A stretch of DNA of 64,000 bases. It comes from JBCCGG01 sp039029395. Its GTDB lineage: Bacteria > Pseudomonadota > Alphaproteobacteria > Kiloniellales > JAKSDN01. The notes beneath the pieces are model-generated. The model ran no database searches, was not told the origin of the DNA, and worked only from the letters and a program-made list of their open reading frames with translations. Where the stretch lies: contig JBCCGG010000005.1 in NCBI GenBank assembly GCA_039029395.1, positions 62,001-126,000 on the forward strand, read 5' to 3'. A program made the position numbers and the translations under genes. This document shows positions 42,880 to 51,759 of this stretch, in pieces. Numbering within the stretch: position 1 is the stretch's first letter; each line of letters begins with the position of its first letter.

Positions 42880-45659
42880 TGTTCACCCTCGGGACCCTCT
42901 GGATCTTGCCGGGTCGCGTAGCGGGCGACCGACTGGCACAGCTCCTCGAGCAGGGCATCGCGATCGAAGGCCGATTTCTGCAACACACGCTCGACTCCGC
43001 CATTGAGCCGCCGATGGTCCTCTTCGGTCAACTCGGCGGCGGTCACCACGACGACCGGGACGTCCTTCATGGCCGGCATCTTGCGCAAAGCGGCTATGAA
43101 ATCGAAGCCGTCCATTTCCGGCATCATGAGGTCGAGCAAAATGAGATCGGGCATCGTCTCGGCTAGGCGCTCCAGGGCGACACGGCCGTTCTCCGCCTCG
43201 ACGACCTCCCAGTCCTCCCCGGCCAAGCTGCGGGCCATCAGGGAGCGGGTCGGCTCATCGTCCTCGACGATCAAGATCCGGTTCGACCGACCACAGTTCC
43301 GATACTTGGAGAGAATGCCGCCGAGCTTCTTGCGGTCCACCGGCTTGGTCAGATAGTCCGTTGCGCCCAGAGCAAAGCCCTTCTTCTTCTCGTCCAGGAT
43401 GGTCACCATAATGATCGGGATGTGGGCCAGCTCCGGATCGGTCTTGATCTCCCGCAGCACACACCAGCCATCGAACCGTGGCATCAACACGTCCAGCGTG
43501 ATCACCGAGGGCATGAACTCGCGGGCCAGCTCAAGCCCCTCGCGCCCGTCATTGGCGGTCACCACATCGAAGCCTTCTTTAGCAAGAAGACGCCGCATCA
43601 TATCCAGCACCACGGGATCGTCGTCGACCACCAGGACTGTGTCGTTACGGCCCGTTCGGGGCTGGGGCGCCGCGTCGCCAGAGTCTAGGCTTACGATCGG
43701 CTCCTGGGCCGCTTGCTCCAAAACATCCAGATCACGCTGCTGCTCCTCGACCCGAGTCGGCAGCTTCACCGTGAAGGTCGTGCCGACCTCAGGAATGCTT
43801 GTGACGCCGATATCACCGCCCATAAGGTGACAGAGCCTCTGGCTGATTGCGAGTCCGAGACCCGTGCCGCCATATTTCCGGGTGGTCGAGTTATCGGCCT
43901 GGCTGAACTCCTGGAACAGCCTGCCGATCTGATCCTCGGTCATACCGATCCCGGTGTCGTTGACGGTGATCGTGACCTCCTTGTCATCGAGTCTTGAGGC
44001 GCGAATCGCGACTTGGCCGCCCGTCGTGAATTTGCAGGCATTGCTCAAGAGGTTAAGCACGATCTGACGCAAACGGGTTCGATCAGCATAGATCGTGCCC
44101 AGCTCGCCCAAGCTTTCCAAGCTGAGACGATTATCGTTCTTCTCCGCCAGAGGCTGGGCGGTCGATTTGACCTCTTCGAGCAGAGCGGCCAGATCGATCT
44201 CCTCGAGATAGAGCTCCATCTTGCCTGATTCGATCTTCGAGAGATCGAGGATCTCGTTGATTAGATGAAGCAGATGATTGCCGGCACCGGACACTCTTTG
44301 AAGCGGCTCGATGAAGTCCTCCTGGCCAGCATCCTCGGCGTCCTCTTGCAGCATCTCGGTGATACCGATCACCGCATTCAGCGGCGTGCGCAGCTCGTGG
44401 CTCATATTGGCCAAAAACTGGCTCTTGGCGACGGTTGCTTGCGCTGCTAGGTCACGCGCCTTGGCGAGATTCTCGACCGCCTGTTCGAGCTGGGCCTCGC
44501 GCCGCTTCAGCTCGGTTATGTCGTGAAACACGCCGACCACCCCGCCCTCATCGGTGGGGCGCTCGCTGATTCTAAGGAAACGGCCATCGGAGCGACGTTG
44601 CTCGTGGGTGCCGGAGGGATGACGGTGGCGCTCAAGCCGCTCTTCCAGCCAAATCTCCGGCTGCTCCTCGGCATCGGCTATGACCTTGCGATCGACCGCC
44701 TGCTTGATAATCGCCTCATAGGTGGTTCCGGGCTCGATCGTCATGTCCAGGCCGGCATAGAGCTCGCGGAACTTTTCGTTGCAAACCACCAAGCGGTCGT
44801 CCGGATCGTAGAGCGCGAAACCTTCTGAGATTGCCTCAATCGCCTCGGTCAGCTGGATTTGAGCCCGTTGCCGTGCGGCTTCCGCCTTCAGCCGCTCGCT
44901 TTCTAGCCGATCTCGCTCCTTTAGGCTGTCGCGAAAGAGCGACAGGGTACGCGCCATGGCGCCAATCTCATCCTTGCCGCCGGCCGGGATCTCGACATCC
45001 AGCTTGCCGCTCGTGATGCTCGACATGGCGGCGACCAGCTTGCGCAAGGGAACGGTGATTGAGCTCAAGACGATGATCGGGACCAGTATCCCAATGACCA
45101 CGGCCAAGACAACGATGGTGAGCGAGAGATCCGCGGCCCGCTCCACGCTGTTAAGAGCCATTTGGCTCTTGCGCACCGACTCGGCTTCCAGCCGGTCGAC
45201 CAGGCCGGACAAACGCTGGTCGACGACCGTGATATGACCGCGGGCTTCGGCCATCAGAGCGTTGCCTAAAACCCGTTGATCCTCCGAATAGGCCTCGACC
45301 GCCATGATCGACTTGGCAATCAAGGCATCGACCTCCTGGCGGATTAGCGCGCCGGTGTCGGGGTCGTAGAACTCCAGGTTCTCGAGCTCGCCATAGAGCG
45401 CATCGCGCGCCTGGTAGGCGTTTTGCTCCGAGAGCACCAGCAGGCTGACCGCGAGATCGGTCAGCCAATGCTTCAGGTCGCCGAATGCCTTGACCGCGCT
45501 GTTGGCGGACTTGAGCACGGACACCAGCTCGGTTTCCTGGCGAAAGGACTTGGCGTTCCTGGACAACTCGTCGCTGAAGTAGATGTTCGAAGCGACCAGG
45601 ATGCCAAGGAGAACGACGCAGAGAAAAACCAGGCGCGCGAAGATCGAGAACTGTGACAT
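42876..45659 (-). CDS. Membrane hybrid histidine kinase: HAMP-PAS-HisKA-HATPase-REC-REC
   Basis: 927 aa. TM1 is about residues 8-27 and TM2 about 178-202, enclosing a helical periplasmic domain of about 150 residues. HAMP (about 200-255), a PAS domain (about 268-385), HisKA with H421 in FLANMSHELRTPLNAVIG, HATPase (NLLSNACKFT, NDTGIGMTE, GGTGLGLAIS) and two receivers (VITLDVLMPRFDGW; LILLDLMMPEMDGF) follow. The periplasmic domain is the obvious docking site for the exported heme protein encoded 23 nt upstream. Confidence 0.92.
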   Translation of the reverse strand: MSQFSIFARLVFLCVVLLGILVASNIYFSDELSRNAKSFRQETELVSVLKSANSAVKAFGDLKHWLTDLAVSLLVLSEQNAYQARDALYGELENLEFYDPDTGALIRQEVDALIAKSIMAVEAYSEDQRVLGNALMAEARGHITVVDQRLSGLVDRLEAESVRKSQMALNSVERAADLSLTIVVLAVVIGILVPIIVLSSITVPLRKLVAAMSSITSGKLDVEIPAGGKDEIGAMARTLSLFRDSLKERDRLESERLKAEAARQRAQIQLTEAIEAISEGFALYDPDDRLVVCNEKFRELYAGLDMTIEPGTTYEAIIKQAVDRKVIADAEEQPEIWLEERLERHRHPSGTHEQRRSDGRFLRISERPTDEGGVVGVFHDITELKRREAQLEQAVENLAKARDLAAQATVAKSQFLANMSHELRTPLNAVIGITEMLQEDAEDAGQEDFIEPLQRVSGAGNHLLHLINEILDLSKIESGKMELYLEEIDLAALLEEVKSTAQPLAEKNDNRLSLESLGELGTIYADRTRLRQIVLNLLSNACKFTTGGQVAIRASRLDDKEVTITVNDTGIGMTEDQIGRLFQEFSQADNSTTRKYGGTGLGLAISQRLCHLMGGDIGVTSIPEVGTTFTVKLPTRVEEQQRDLDVLEQAAQEPIVSLDSGDAAPQPRTGRNDTVLVVDDDPVVLDMMRRLLAKEGFDVVTANDGREGLELAREFMPSVITLDVLMPRFDGWCVLREIKTDPELAHIPIIMVTILDEKKKGFALGATDYLTKPVDRKKLGGILSKYRNCGRSNRILIVEDDEPTRSLMARSLAGEDWEVVEAENGRVALERLAETMPDLILLDLMMPEMDGFDFIAALRKMPAMKDVPVVVVTAAELTEEDHRRLNGGVERVLQKSAFDRDALLEELCQSVARYATRQDPEGPEGEQ

Positions 45660-45682
45660 CTAGCTGACCGTCGCCGCCGCAG

Positions 45683-46510
45683 TCACTTAAAGAGAGTGAT
45701 CGAGATCACGCCGCCCAGATCGCCCAGCGCTCCGCCTTCCTTGGGATAGCCGGTCAAATCAATCTCGCCCTTCGGCTCGCCATGACACTTCAGGCAGCCA
45801 GCACTGTAGTACTCCGGGATCAGAACCCGATAGGCATCGCGCCCCTTGTTGACCGCTTCGGCGGTATAGACCTCGCCTGTGGGCCAATCCGGCTGGATCA
45901 AGGATTGCTCGATGACCTCGTTCTCCCAAGAATCGGGCAAGGCCGTGCGGTTGCGAACCAGCTGCTTGGGCGCGGTGACCTTGATCTCCGCCTCGGCGCC
46001 GATGTTGGCGCGGAACTGCTCGTTGACCAGTCGAGCGAAAACCGCGGGAACGAAGCCTTTGAAGCCCTGTCCCTTGCGATTGAGTGTCGCTTGGTTGTCA
46101 TCCAAGACCTCGGTGATGGCCGCAATCTGCGCCGCCAGAAGCCGACCCTTGCGGGTTTCAGGGTCAATCGATCTCGGATCTTGGCCGGTCTCCGCTTCAT
46201 AGCGCTCATAGGCATTTTCGAGTACCGCGGCGCTCGTCAGCCCCTTGTCGCCGATTTCCGGATCGTTGATCAGATCCTGGTTGGCGGAGATGACCGCGCG
46301 GGCCGAGCGCAGCATGTTGGCCAAGCTGAGCGCGATCTCGACTTCTTCGTGGTCGACCTGGGCACGCGCGCCGCTGAGAGAGCCAGTCAAAGCGATCGAA
46401 AGACCGACCAGAGCACTCAAGACACACAGGCTCATCCTGGGACGTTCCGGCGTCTTCGCTTTACTCGAGGTTCCCGACGGAGTCCAGGATTTCAACCCAA
46501 GATTCACCAT
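45683..46510 (-). CDS. Exported c-type heme sensor protein, Tll0287-like (DUF3365)
   Basis: 275 aa from the first ATG; an internal ATG at 46435 begins directly before the signal-like segment LCVLSALVGLSIALTGS and may be the true start. The mature domain has the DUF3365/Tll0287 pattern: a helical N-terminal half (ANMLRSARAVISANQDLIN), then ENAYERYEAETG and a heme-c site GCLKCHGEPKG near the C-terminus, followed by GALGDLGGVISITLF. Such domains occur as redox or gas sensors fused to or next to histidine kinases. Here it is the first gene of the kinase cassette. Confidence 0.85.
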   Translation of the reverse strand: MVNLGLKSWTPSGTSSKAKTPERPRMSLCVLSALVGLSIALTGSLSGARAQVDHEEVEIALSLANMLRSARAVISANQDLINDPEIGDKGLTSAAVLENAYERYEAETGQDPRSIDPETRKGRLLAAQIAAITEVLDDNQATLNRKGQGFKGFVPAVFARLVNEQFRANIGAEAEIKVTAPKQLVRNRTALPDSWENEVIEQSLIQPDWPTGEVYTAEAVNKGRDAYRVLIPEYYSAGCLKCHGEPKGEIDLTGYPKEGGALGDLGGVISITLFK

Positions 46511-46692
46511 TGGTCTAATCGTCCAATTCTAGGATGCATTGAGAACCGCCGGTTGATGTTGCGCGAGGCGACTCGCAGCGGTGCTTTAATCGACTCCAGA
46601 GTCTGCCACAGGACCGGGGTGAATTGAAGATCCAAGGTCCCGTCCCGAGCCGGGGAACACACTGTCGCGGTGAGGTTGGACTGGCGGCTCAT
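46504..46692 (-). CDS. Possible 62-aa ORF at the end of the glycosyltransferase operon
   Basis: ATG 46692 overlaps the stop of the ALG11-like gene as ATGA. The first about 45 codons have the high GC3 of local genes (SRQSNLTATVCSPARDG, LQFTPVLWQTLESIK); the rest looks noncoding. It could be a small gene or the decayed start of a further glycan gene. Not recognised. Confidence 0.25.
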   Translation of the reverse strand: MSRQSNLTATVCSPARDGTLDLQFTPVLWQTLESIKAPLRVASRNINRRFSMHPRIGRLDQW

Positions 46693-47840
46693 GCTGCGAA
46701 GCCTTTGATGATTGACCGGAACTCGGCCATGAAACGCTCCTCGGAAAAGCGTTCGGCACGCTCCGCCACATCACGGCGAATGGCCTTTTCCAGGTTACGA
46801 TCGCCCAGAACTCGAGCAATCTTTTCGGCGCCCTCCTCGACCGACCGATAGATCACCCGTTCATCGCCGTCAACGATTTCGATTGGCCCGCCGTCATGGG
46901 GCACGAAGGTAATGCAGCCGGCACGCTGCAGCTCGGCTGGAGCAATACCGAAATGCTCGCCGACCATGCCATGGATGCCGAATCTGCAGGCCGCGACAAG
47001 CCGAACCATTTCGTCACGCGGTGTACTGAGATGAAAGGAGATCCAATCGCCCTTGTCCTTTGCGAGCTCGTAGAGACTCTCAGCATATGCCTCCATCGAG
47101 GCGACACCAACAATGCGGTATTTCACATCAAACCCCAGCTCGCGAACCCGCTCCAAGATTGCGATGGTCTTCTCCAGCTCCTTTTCCGGCGCTAGTCGCC
47201 CAAGGGAAACGAATGCTAGATCCCGGTTTTCTGGCGAAACGTCCGGGAAGCCGCCCGGCACCGGTGGATACAAGACCCGCGCCGAGGCCTGGTACCAGTC
47301 CGCGTAGAATTGCTTGGTCCAAGCTGAATTGACCAACGTTTCGTTGCGCGCCGCAGACTCCCGTTTGTATCCTGAAATCTTGGCGCATGTACTTCTGTAA
47401 AGCAGCAAAAGCGGTTTGAAATGATACCATTTATAATCGGCATCTGGACGAGGATACTTCGCCCATGGATAGTGAACATATTGAATAGCGTGCGCACCCA
47501 CCTCGACCTCGCCAATCATGCTGACAATCACGTCATAGCGGTTCCTGCCGATCAGCTTTTGCGCGTGGCGAGCCATGAGGTGCTGCTGAAGGAGCGCCAA
47601 GGGTATGGGCGAGACCGAGAGCAAACGTTGAACGACGGCAGGCATCGCAATCCAGTTGAAGTCCGCTTGTCCGAAATTTGTGCCAAAGGCCTCTGCCGTA
47701 GCCTTCAAGTCGGGCTCGCGAGGCACCAACACCGTGACCTGGTAACCCTGCTCCTTCAAAGCCTCAAGCGCCCAGACCCCAACGGCACTGCCACCGCCAA
47801 CCGCGTCTACCGCATAGCAGATCATCAGGATGTTCTTCAC
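46689..47840 (-). CDS. ALG11-like GT4 glycosyltransferase
   Basis: 383 aa from GTG 47840, which overlaps the upstream stop as GTGA; a longer frame to 47945 is an artefact. Features shared with eukaryotic ALG11 (GDP-Man:Man3GlcNAc2-PP-dolichol alpha-1,2-mannosyltransferase) are YVHYP (121-125), LVNSAWT (169-175), YPPV (191-194), SLGRLAPEKELE (212-223), GMVGEHFGIAPAE (291-303) and HDGGPIEIV (315-323). The EHFGI glutamate loop is the usual GT4 donor site. There is no strong N-terminal membrane anchor, so it should act at the cytoplasmic face of the inner membrane. It is translationally coupled to the ALG1-like gene. Donor GDP-mannose is inferred, not shown. Confidence 0.75.
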   Translation of the reverse strand: MKNILMICYAVDAVGGGSAVGVWALEALKEQGYQVTVLVPREPDLKATAEAFGTNFGQADFNWIAMPAVVQRLLSVSPIPLALLQQHLMARHAQKLIGRNRYDVIVSMIGEVEVGAHAIQYVHYPWAKYPRPDADYKWYHFKPLLLLYRSTCAKISGYKRESAARNETLVNSAWTKQFYADWYQASARVLYPPVPGGFPDVSPENRDLAFVSLGRLAPEKELEKTIAILERVRELGFDVKYRIVGVASMEAYAESLYELAKDKGDWISFHLSTPRDEMVRLVAACRFGIHGMVGEHFGIAPAELQRAGCITFVPHDGGPIEIVDGDERVIYRSVEEGAEKIARVLGDRNLEKAIRRDVAERAERFSEERFMAEFRSIIKGFAA

Positions 47841-49192
47841 TTCACACCCACCGGCGCTTCGCCAGCACCCGTCACAGGCGCGGCGAGCCCAAAGGCCGGG
47901 GCGGCAACCCGCTGCCACTCGTCGGTCCAAAGCGGGCCTGACCACTGCGCGCCTCGGTGCAAATCTTCCAATTCAATAGTCTCATTGGGAAAATGGGCAA
48001 GCAACGCGATGAGATGCCGTGCCAGCTCGGCCCCATCCTTGAACAGTAGGCCGTTCTCACCCGGACGCACCTGCTCGCCCAAACAGGGTCCGTAGTCATA
48101 GGCGCAGACAGGCAGGCTTGCCGCCATCATGTCGACGATCTTCATGGGTAAATCGAGCCCGGACGAGGAAAGGTGGAAACAAAGCCCAAGGTCGGCCAGT
48201 CCTAGCAGAGTGCGAAAGTCCTCCGACGTCAGCCAAGTAGTGCGGATTACAACCCGCTCTAGCGACAGGCGTTCAAAAACCGCCTTCCAGTGGTCCCGTC
48301 GCGGCCCAAGGCCGGTCAGGATAACCAGCAAGCGCGGCCGGACCTCCCCCTCACTTCTCGTGGTGCCTTCGGTCAGGGCGCGATCGAAAAGCGGCAGCGC
48401 CTCGGCTAGGGCCTCAAAGTTCTCGTCGAGCGTCCAGCTGGTTGGGCTGACCAACAGAGCCGGCCGCTCGGGTCCACCGCTCGCCAAGGCTTGGCGCATC
48501 TGATTGGGCAACTCGACCTCTAGGCGCTCGAAGAACTCGCGCCGCTCAGCGGCGGAGACCGGCGCCGCCAGCGCGCGAGGCCGATCGTAGAGAACACGCG
48601 GTGCCTCGAGGCCCCATGACTTCTCCAGGTCCCGGCTCATGGCCCGGGAGACGCAAAAATGATCGTCGGCGAAGCGCGCCACGCCTCGCTCGTAGGCCCG
48701 CACCAAGCGCACCACCACATGGTCGCGACCCAGACGCAAGGCTAGGAGAGTGTAACCGTAGTTGTGCCAATCGATGACCAGTCGAGCGCCCCTAAGGCGG
48801 GCAGCCAAAGCGGCAACGGCACAGGTCGGCATCGCCGGCGGTACCTGAATCAGAATCGCGTCTGGACGGCGAACCTTGGATCCCAGAATGATGGCGAGCG
48901 ATACCGTTTGAGCGACCAGACGGCCTAAGGCGTAGAGCACGAAGAGCACCTTCGTCATGCCGTGACGCCGCGCGCCGCCGCCCCCGCCCAGGGGATGAAG
49001 CCGCAGGCTGGCATGGTCGCGCAGCCATGGCGGCGTGACCTCTCCCGCATAGGCGACCAGATCCACCAGGGCGCCGAGCTGAAGCAGAGCCCGCGCATGG
49101 TTGAGCATGCGTGGGCTCTGGCCGATCTCCCCCAACACGACAATCGTGACGCGGGGCGCCGAACCTTCGGATGGTACGGTGCTGTTGACCAC
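47837..49192 (-). CDS. ALG1-like (GT33-type) beta-mannosyltransferase homologue
   Basis: 451 aa, close to yeast and human ALG1 in length. ALG1 adds the first beta-1,4-mannose to GlcNAc2-PP-dolichol. Blocks that match the eukaryotic enzyme closely are VLGEIGQSPRM (19-29), LVIDWHNYGY (139-148 region), SPTSWTLDENFE (249-260), SSSGLDLPMKIVDM (342-355) and GENGLLF (378-384). The ALG1 transmembrane N-terminus is missing; a hydrophobic stretch at 79-104 (VLFVLYALGRLVAQ) could provide membrane association. It overlaps the ALG11-like gene and diverges from a MurG-like/WecA-like/flippase operon. An alternative is a bacterial GT33 relative with another acceptor. The family call is strong; the reaction is inference. 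Confidence 0.82.
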   Translation of the reverse strand: MVNSTVPSEGSAPRVTIVVLGEIGQSPRMLNHARALLQLGALVDLVAYAGEVTPPWLRDHASLRLHPLGGGGGARRHGMTKVLFVLYALGRLVAQTVSLAIILGSKVRRPDAILIQVPPAMPTCAVAALAARLRGARLVIDWHNYGYTLLALRLGRDHVVVRLVRAYERGVARFADDHFCVSRAMSRDLEKSWGLEAPRVLYDRPRALAAPVSAAERREFFERLEVELPNQMRQALASGGPERPALLVSPTSWTLDENFEALAEALPLFDRALTEGTTRSEGEVRPRLLVILTGLGPRRDHWKAVFERLSLERVVIRTTWLTSEDFRTLLGLADLGLCFHLSSSGLDLPMKIVDMMAASLPVCAYDYGPCLGEQVRPGENGLLFKDGAELARHLIALLAHFPNETIELEDLHRGAQWSGPLWTDEWQRVAAPAFGLAAPVTGAGEAPVGVK

Positions 49193-49335
49193 TTTCGGAC
49201 ACCTCAGTTCACGGCATCATTGGAGAGAATCGCTTGCCAAAACATGAACGGTGGACAGGCGAGGCCCAAATCTAATCTGGCCTGCCGCCTATAGCACGTT
49301 TAGCCCCTCGAAAGGCTGAGTTTGGGCGGAACTAT

Positions 49336-49367
49336 CCCATTACAGGGCCCCATTACTCGCCCATAAT
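49336..49367 (+). repeat. Three direct repeats CCCATTAC upstream of the MurG-like gene
   Basis: CCCATTAC at 49336-49343 and 49349-49356 and the related CCCATAAT at 49360-49367 lie 20-50 nt upstream of the ATG at 49386, within the divergent promoter interval of the glycan genes. The 13- and 11-nt offsets place them about one turn apart, as in an activator or repressor array. Confidence 0.4.
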
Positions 49368-49385
49368 GGCGACCAGAAAGGCGCC

Positions 49386-50531
49386 ATGACCAAGCAAGTA
49401 CCCAAAGCTCAAGCAGGCTCGATCACCGCGATCGCCTTGGTATGCGGTGGCACCGCCGGCCACGTCTACCCGGCGCTCGCCGTCGCCGAGGCCTTTCGCG
49501 AACGCTACGCTCGAATCGATGTCCTGTTCATCGGTGCGAAAAAGGGCCACGGCTTCGAGCGCGCCTTGATCGCCAGCCAAGGCGAGTCTCTTGCACTGGT
49601 GACTGCTCGGCCGTGGGTGAAAACGGGGCCGCTCGGCAAGCTTGGCGCCTTGGCCAGCCTGCCCTGGGGAATAGGCCAGGCCAGATCCTTGCTGAAGCAG
49701 CGCGGCAGCCAGTTTGTCTTGGGTTTCGGCGGTTATGCCACGCCCAGCGTCCTGCTGGCCGCCAAGAGTTTGGGTCTGGCTACCGCGGTCCACGAGGCCA
49801 ACGCCCTTCCCGGTAGGGCAAACCGACTCTTGGGCCATCTGGTCGACCGCGTTTACTTGGCCAGCAAGGCGGCCGAGGCAACATTTCCAACCGACAAGAC
49901 GGTTCTCGTCGGCTACCCCCTGCAGCCGAAAGTCCGGGCGCTCAGCCAAAGACCAAAGGAACCGCCGGCTCTCGACCAACGGGCAGCGCGGGTGCTGATC
50001 ATCGGCGGTTCGCTTGGCGCCGGCTTCCTCAATGCGCGGTGCCCCGAGCTCATGGCCGGCATCGCTGCCAGGGGCATGGCCGTGGCCGTGCGCCACCAAT
50101 CCGGCGTCGGGCGAGAGGACGCCCAACGCCAGGCCTATGCCCAGGCCAATATCAAGGCCGAGGTCGAGTCCTACATCCACGACATTAGCCAGGCCTACGA
50201 TTGGGCGGATTTCGTGATCAGCGCCGGCGGATTCGGGTCCTTGGCCGAGATCGCGGCCATCGGTCTTCCAGCCCTGCTGGTACCGACCGCCGACGTCGCC
50301 GACGATCACCAATCGGCCAATGTCGCGGATTTCGTCGCCCTCAGCGGGGCTTGGCGCCAGGATGAGGCGGATTGGCAACCGGCCGATTTGGCCGAGAAGA
50401 TCGCGGCCTTGCTGGCCGACCAGGGGGCGTGGCGCGCCGCCTCGGCGGCAATGCGTCTGGCCGCCGCGCCCGATGCCGCCAACGCGCTCGTGGCCGACGC
50501 CGAAACCTGGCTTGCGCCTCCCGATCGCTAG
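49386..50531 (+). CDS. MurG/ALG13-14-type UDP-GlcNAc glycosyltransferase
   Basis: 381 aa. GT28 signatures: CGGTAGHVYPALAVAEAF (N-terminal Gly loop), VHEANALPGRANRLLG, IIGGSLGAGFLN, SYIHDISQAYDWADFVISAGG and LPALLVPTADVADDHQSANV. This would fit MurG, but there is no division/cell-wall cluster around it and the next gene is a WecA-type transferase. A second GlcNAc transfer onto GlcNAc-PP-lipid, the job of ALG13/14 in eukaryotes, is therefore more likely than lipid II synthesis. If the genome has no other murG, this interpretation fails. Confidence 0.82.
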   Translation: MTKQVPKAQAGSITAIALVCGGTAGHVYPALAVAEAFRERYARIDVLFIGAKKGHGFERALIASQGESLALVTARPWVKTGPLGKLGALASLPWGIGQARSLLKQRGSQFVLGFGGYATPSVLLAAKSLGLATAVHEANALPGRANRLLGHLVDRVYLASKAAEATFPTDKTVLVGYPLQPKVRALSQRPKEPPALDQRAARVLIIGGSLGAGFLNARCPELMAGIAARGMAVAVRHQSGVGREDAQRQAYAQANIKAEVESYIHDISQAYDWADFVISAGGFGSLAEIAAIGLPALLVPTADVADDHQSANVADFVALSGAWRQDEADWQPADLAEKIAALLADQGAWRAASAAMRLAAAPDAANALVADAETWLAPPDR

Positions 50532-50630
50532 GCCTCAAGCCTCTGTGACAGCGGTCCTCAGGGTAAACCAATCCTTAATCGGTCCCTGGGCAAATACTGC
50601 TAAGTCCCGAATATAGCTAGACTCCACCCC

Positions 50631-51713
50631 ATGACGGAACTCGGTCCAGCTTTGTTGCCCACCCTGATTGCCCTGTGCTGCGTTGCGGCGGCATCGGCTG
50701 TGCTGACCAGGGCGATGATAAAAATAAAAATTCTGGATTGGCCCAACCACAGATCGGCGCACGACCGACCGACCCCGAAGGGCGGCGGCGTGGCGGTGGC
50801 AACGACATTTTGCATCGGCTTGACCGTGCTCTACTACATGGACCTGGTGCAAGGCCTGGAGCCGATGAACTTCATGGCTTTTACGGGCCTGGCGGCCTTG
50901 GTAGCGGTGGTGTTCTTCGTCGACGACCTGCGGGATCTGTCGGCCATGGTGAAGCTGGCCCTGCAGACCCTTACGGCCGTGGCCTTCGTAGCCACCGTGG
51001 CCCATGTGGAGCGCCTGTGGATCCCGGGTTACGGACTGATTGAATTCGGCGCCCTGGGGCCCTTACTCACGATCCTTTGGATCGTCGGTTTCATGAACAC
51101 GCTGAACTGCCTAGACGGCGTCAATGGCCTTGCCAGCGGCGGCACGCTGATCGCCTCGCTGATCCTCGGCACGATCGCCTATCACACCGACGGGATGCTG
51201 GTGCTGCTTTTGTGTGCCCTGCTGTTTGCCTCGACATTGGGCTTTTTCGTGTTCAATTTTCCGGCCGGCCGAATCTTCATGGGCGACGTGGGAAGCCAAT
51301 TCATCGGCTTTGTCTTCGCCTGCGTGGCGGTCTTCGGTGCCAACCTTGAGGTCGGTCGTATCTCCTTCTATGTGGTGCCGATCCTGTTCTACGGCTTCAT
51401 CTTCGACTTCATGATGACTTTCATCCTGAGACTCTTGCGCCGCAAGGATGTGTTTTCGGCACACCGCGAACACCTGTTTCAGATTTGCGATAGGCTGGGT
51501 GTCTCAAACACCTTCGTTTGCCTGATTTATCTTTGCTTCTTTATTCTCAACGGCTTGGTCGCGGTTGTTGCGCAATTCAGCGAACCCTGGTACCGACTGC
51601 TGCTTGTCCTCGGCCTGTTCCCAGTCTATGCCATCTATGGAATCTACGTCTATCGCTTGGCCTTGCGTCACGGCTTGTTTCAGACGACGACCGCCCGGAG
51701 CGGCAATTCATGA
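50631..51713 (+). CDS. WecA/ALG7-type polyprenyl-phosphate HexNAc-1-phosphate transferase
   Basis: 360 aa, integral membrane with about ten hydrophobic segments. Signatures of the PNPT superfamily are DWPNHRSAHDRPTPKGGG, VVFFVDDLRDLS (Mg-binding DD), NCLDGVNGLASGG (residues about 158-170), RIFMGDVGSQFIGF and the cytoplasmic AHREHLFQ. It transfers a sugar-1-phosphate, most probably GlcNAc-1-P, from UDP to undecaprenyl phosphate and so starts a lipid-linked glycan. ALG7 has the same role on dolichol. It follows the MurG-like gene by 99 nt. Confidence 0.9.
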   Translation: MTELGPALLPTLIALCCVAAASAVLTRAMIKIKILDWPNHRSAHDRPTPKGGGVAVATTFCIGLTVLYYMDLVQGLEPMNFMAFTGLAALVAVVFFVDDLRDLSAMVKLALQTLTAVAFVATVAHVERLWIPGYGLIEFGALGPLLTILWIVGFMNTLNCLDGVNGLASGGTLIASLILGTIAYHTDGMLVLLLCALLFASTLGFFVFNFPAGRIFMGDVGSQFIGFVFACVAVFGANLEVGRISFYVVPILFYGFIFDFMMTFILRLLRRKDVFSAHREHLFQICDRLGVSNTFVCLIYLCFFILNGLVAVVAQFSEPWYRLLLVLGLFPVYAIYGIYVYRLALRHGLFQTTTARSGNS

Positions 51714-51759
51714 CCAGACCCGCGGCGCCGCCCGTCTTGTCATCTGCGCCAGGTAAGCA

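Noticed and set aside
49386..50531. Assignment as housekeeping murG
   Set aside because: Possible by motif, but no division or cell-wall gene is nearby and the context is lipid-linked glycan synthesis; kept as MurG-like.
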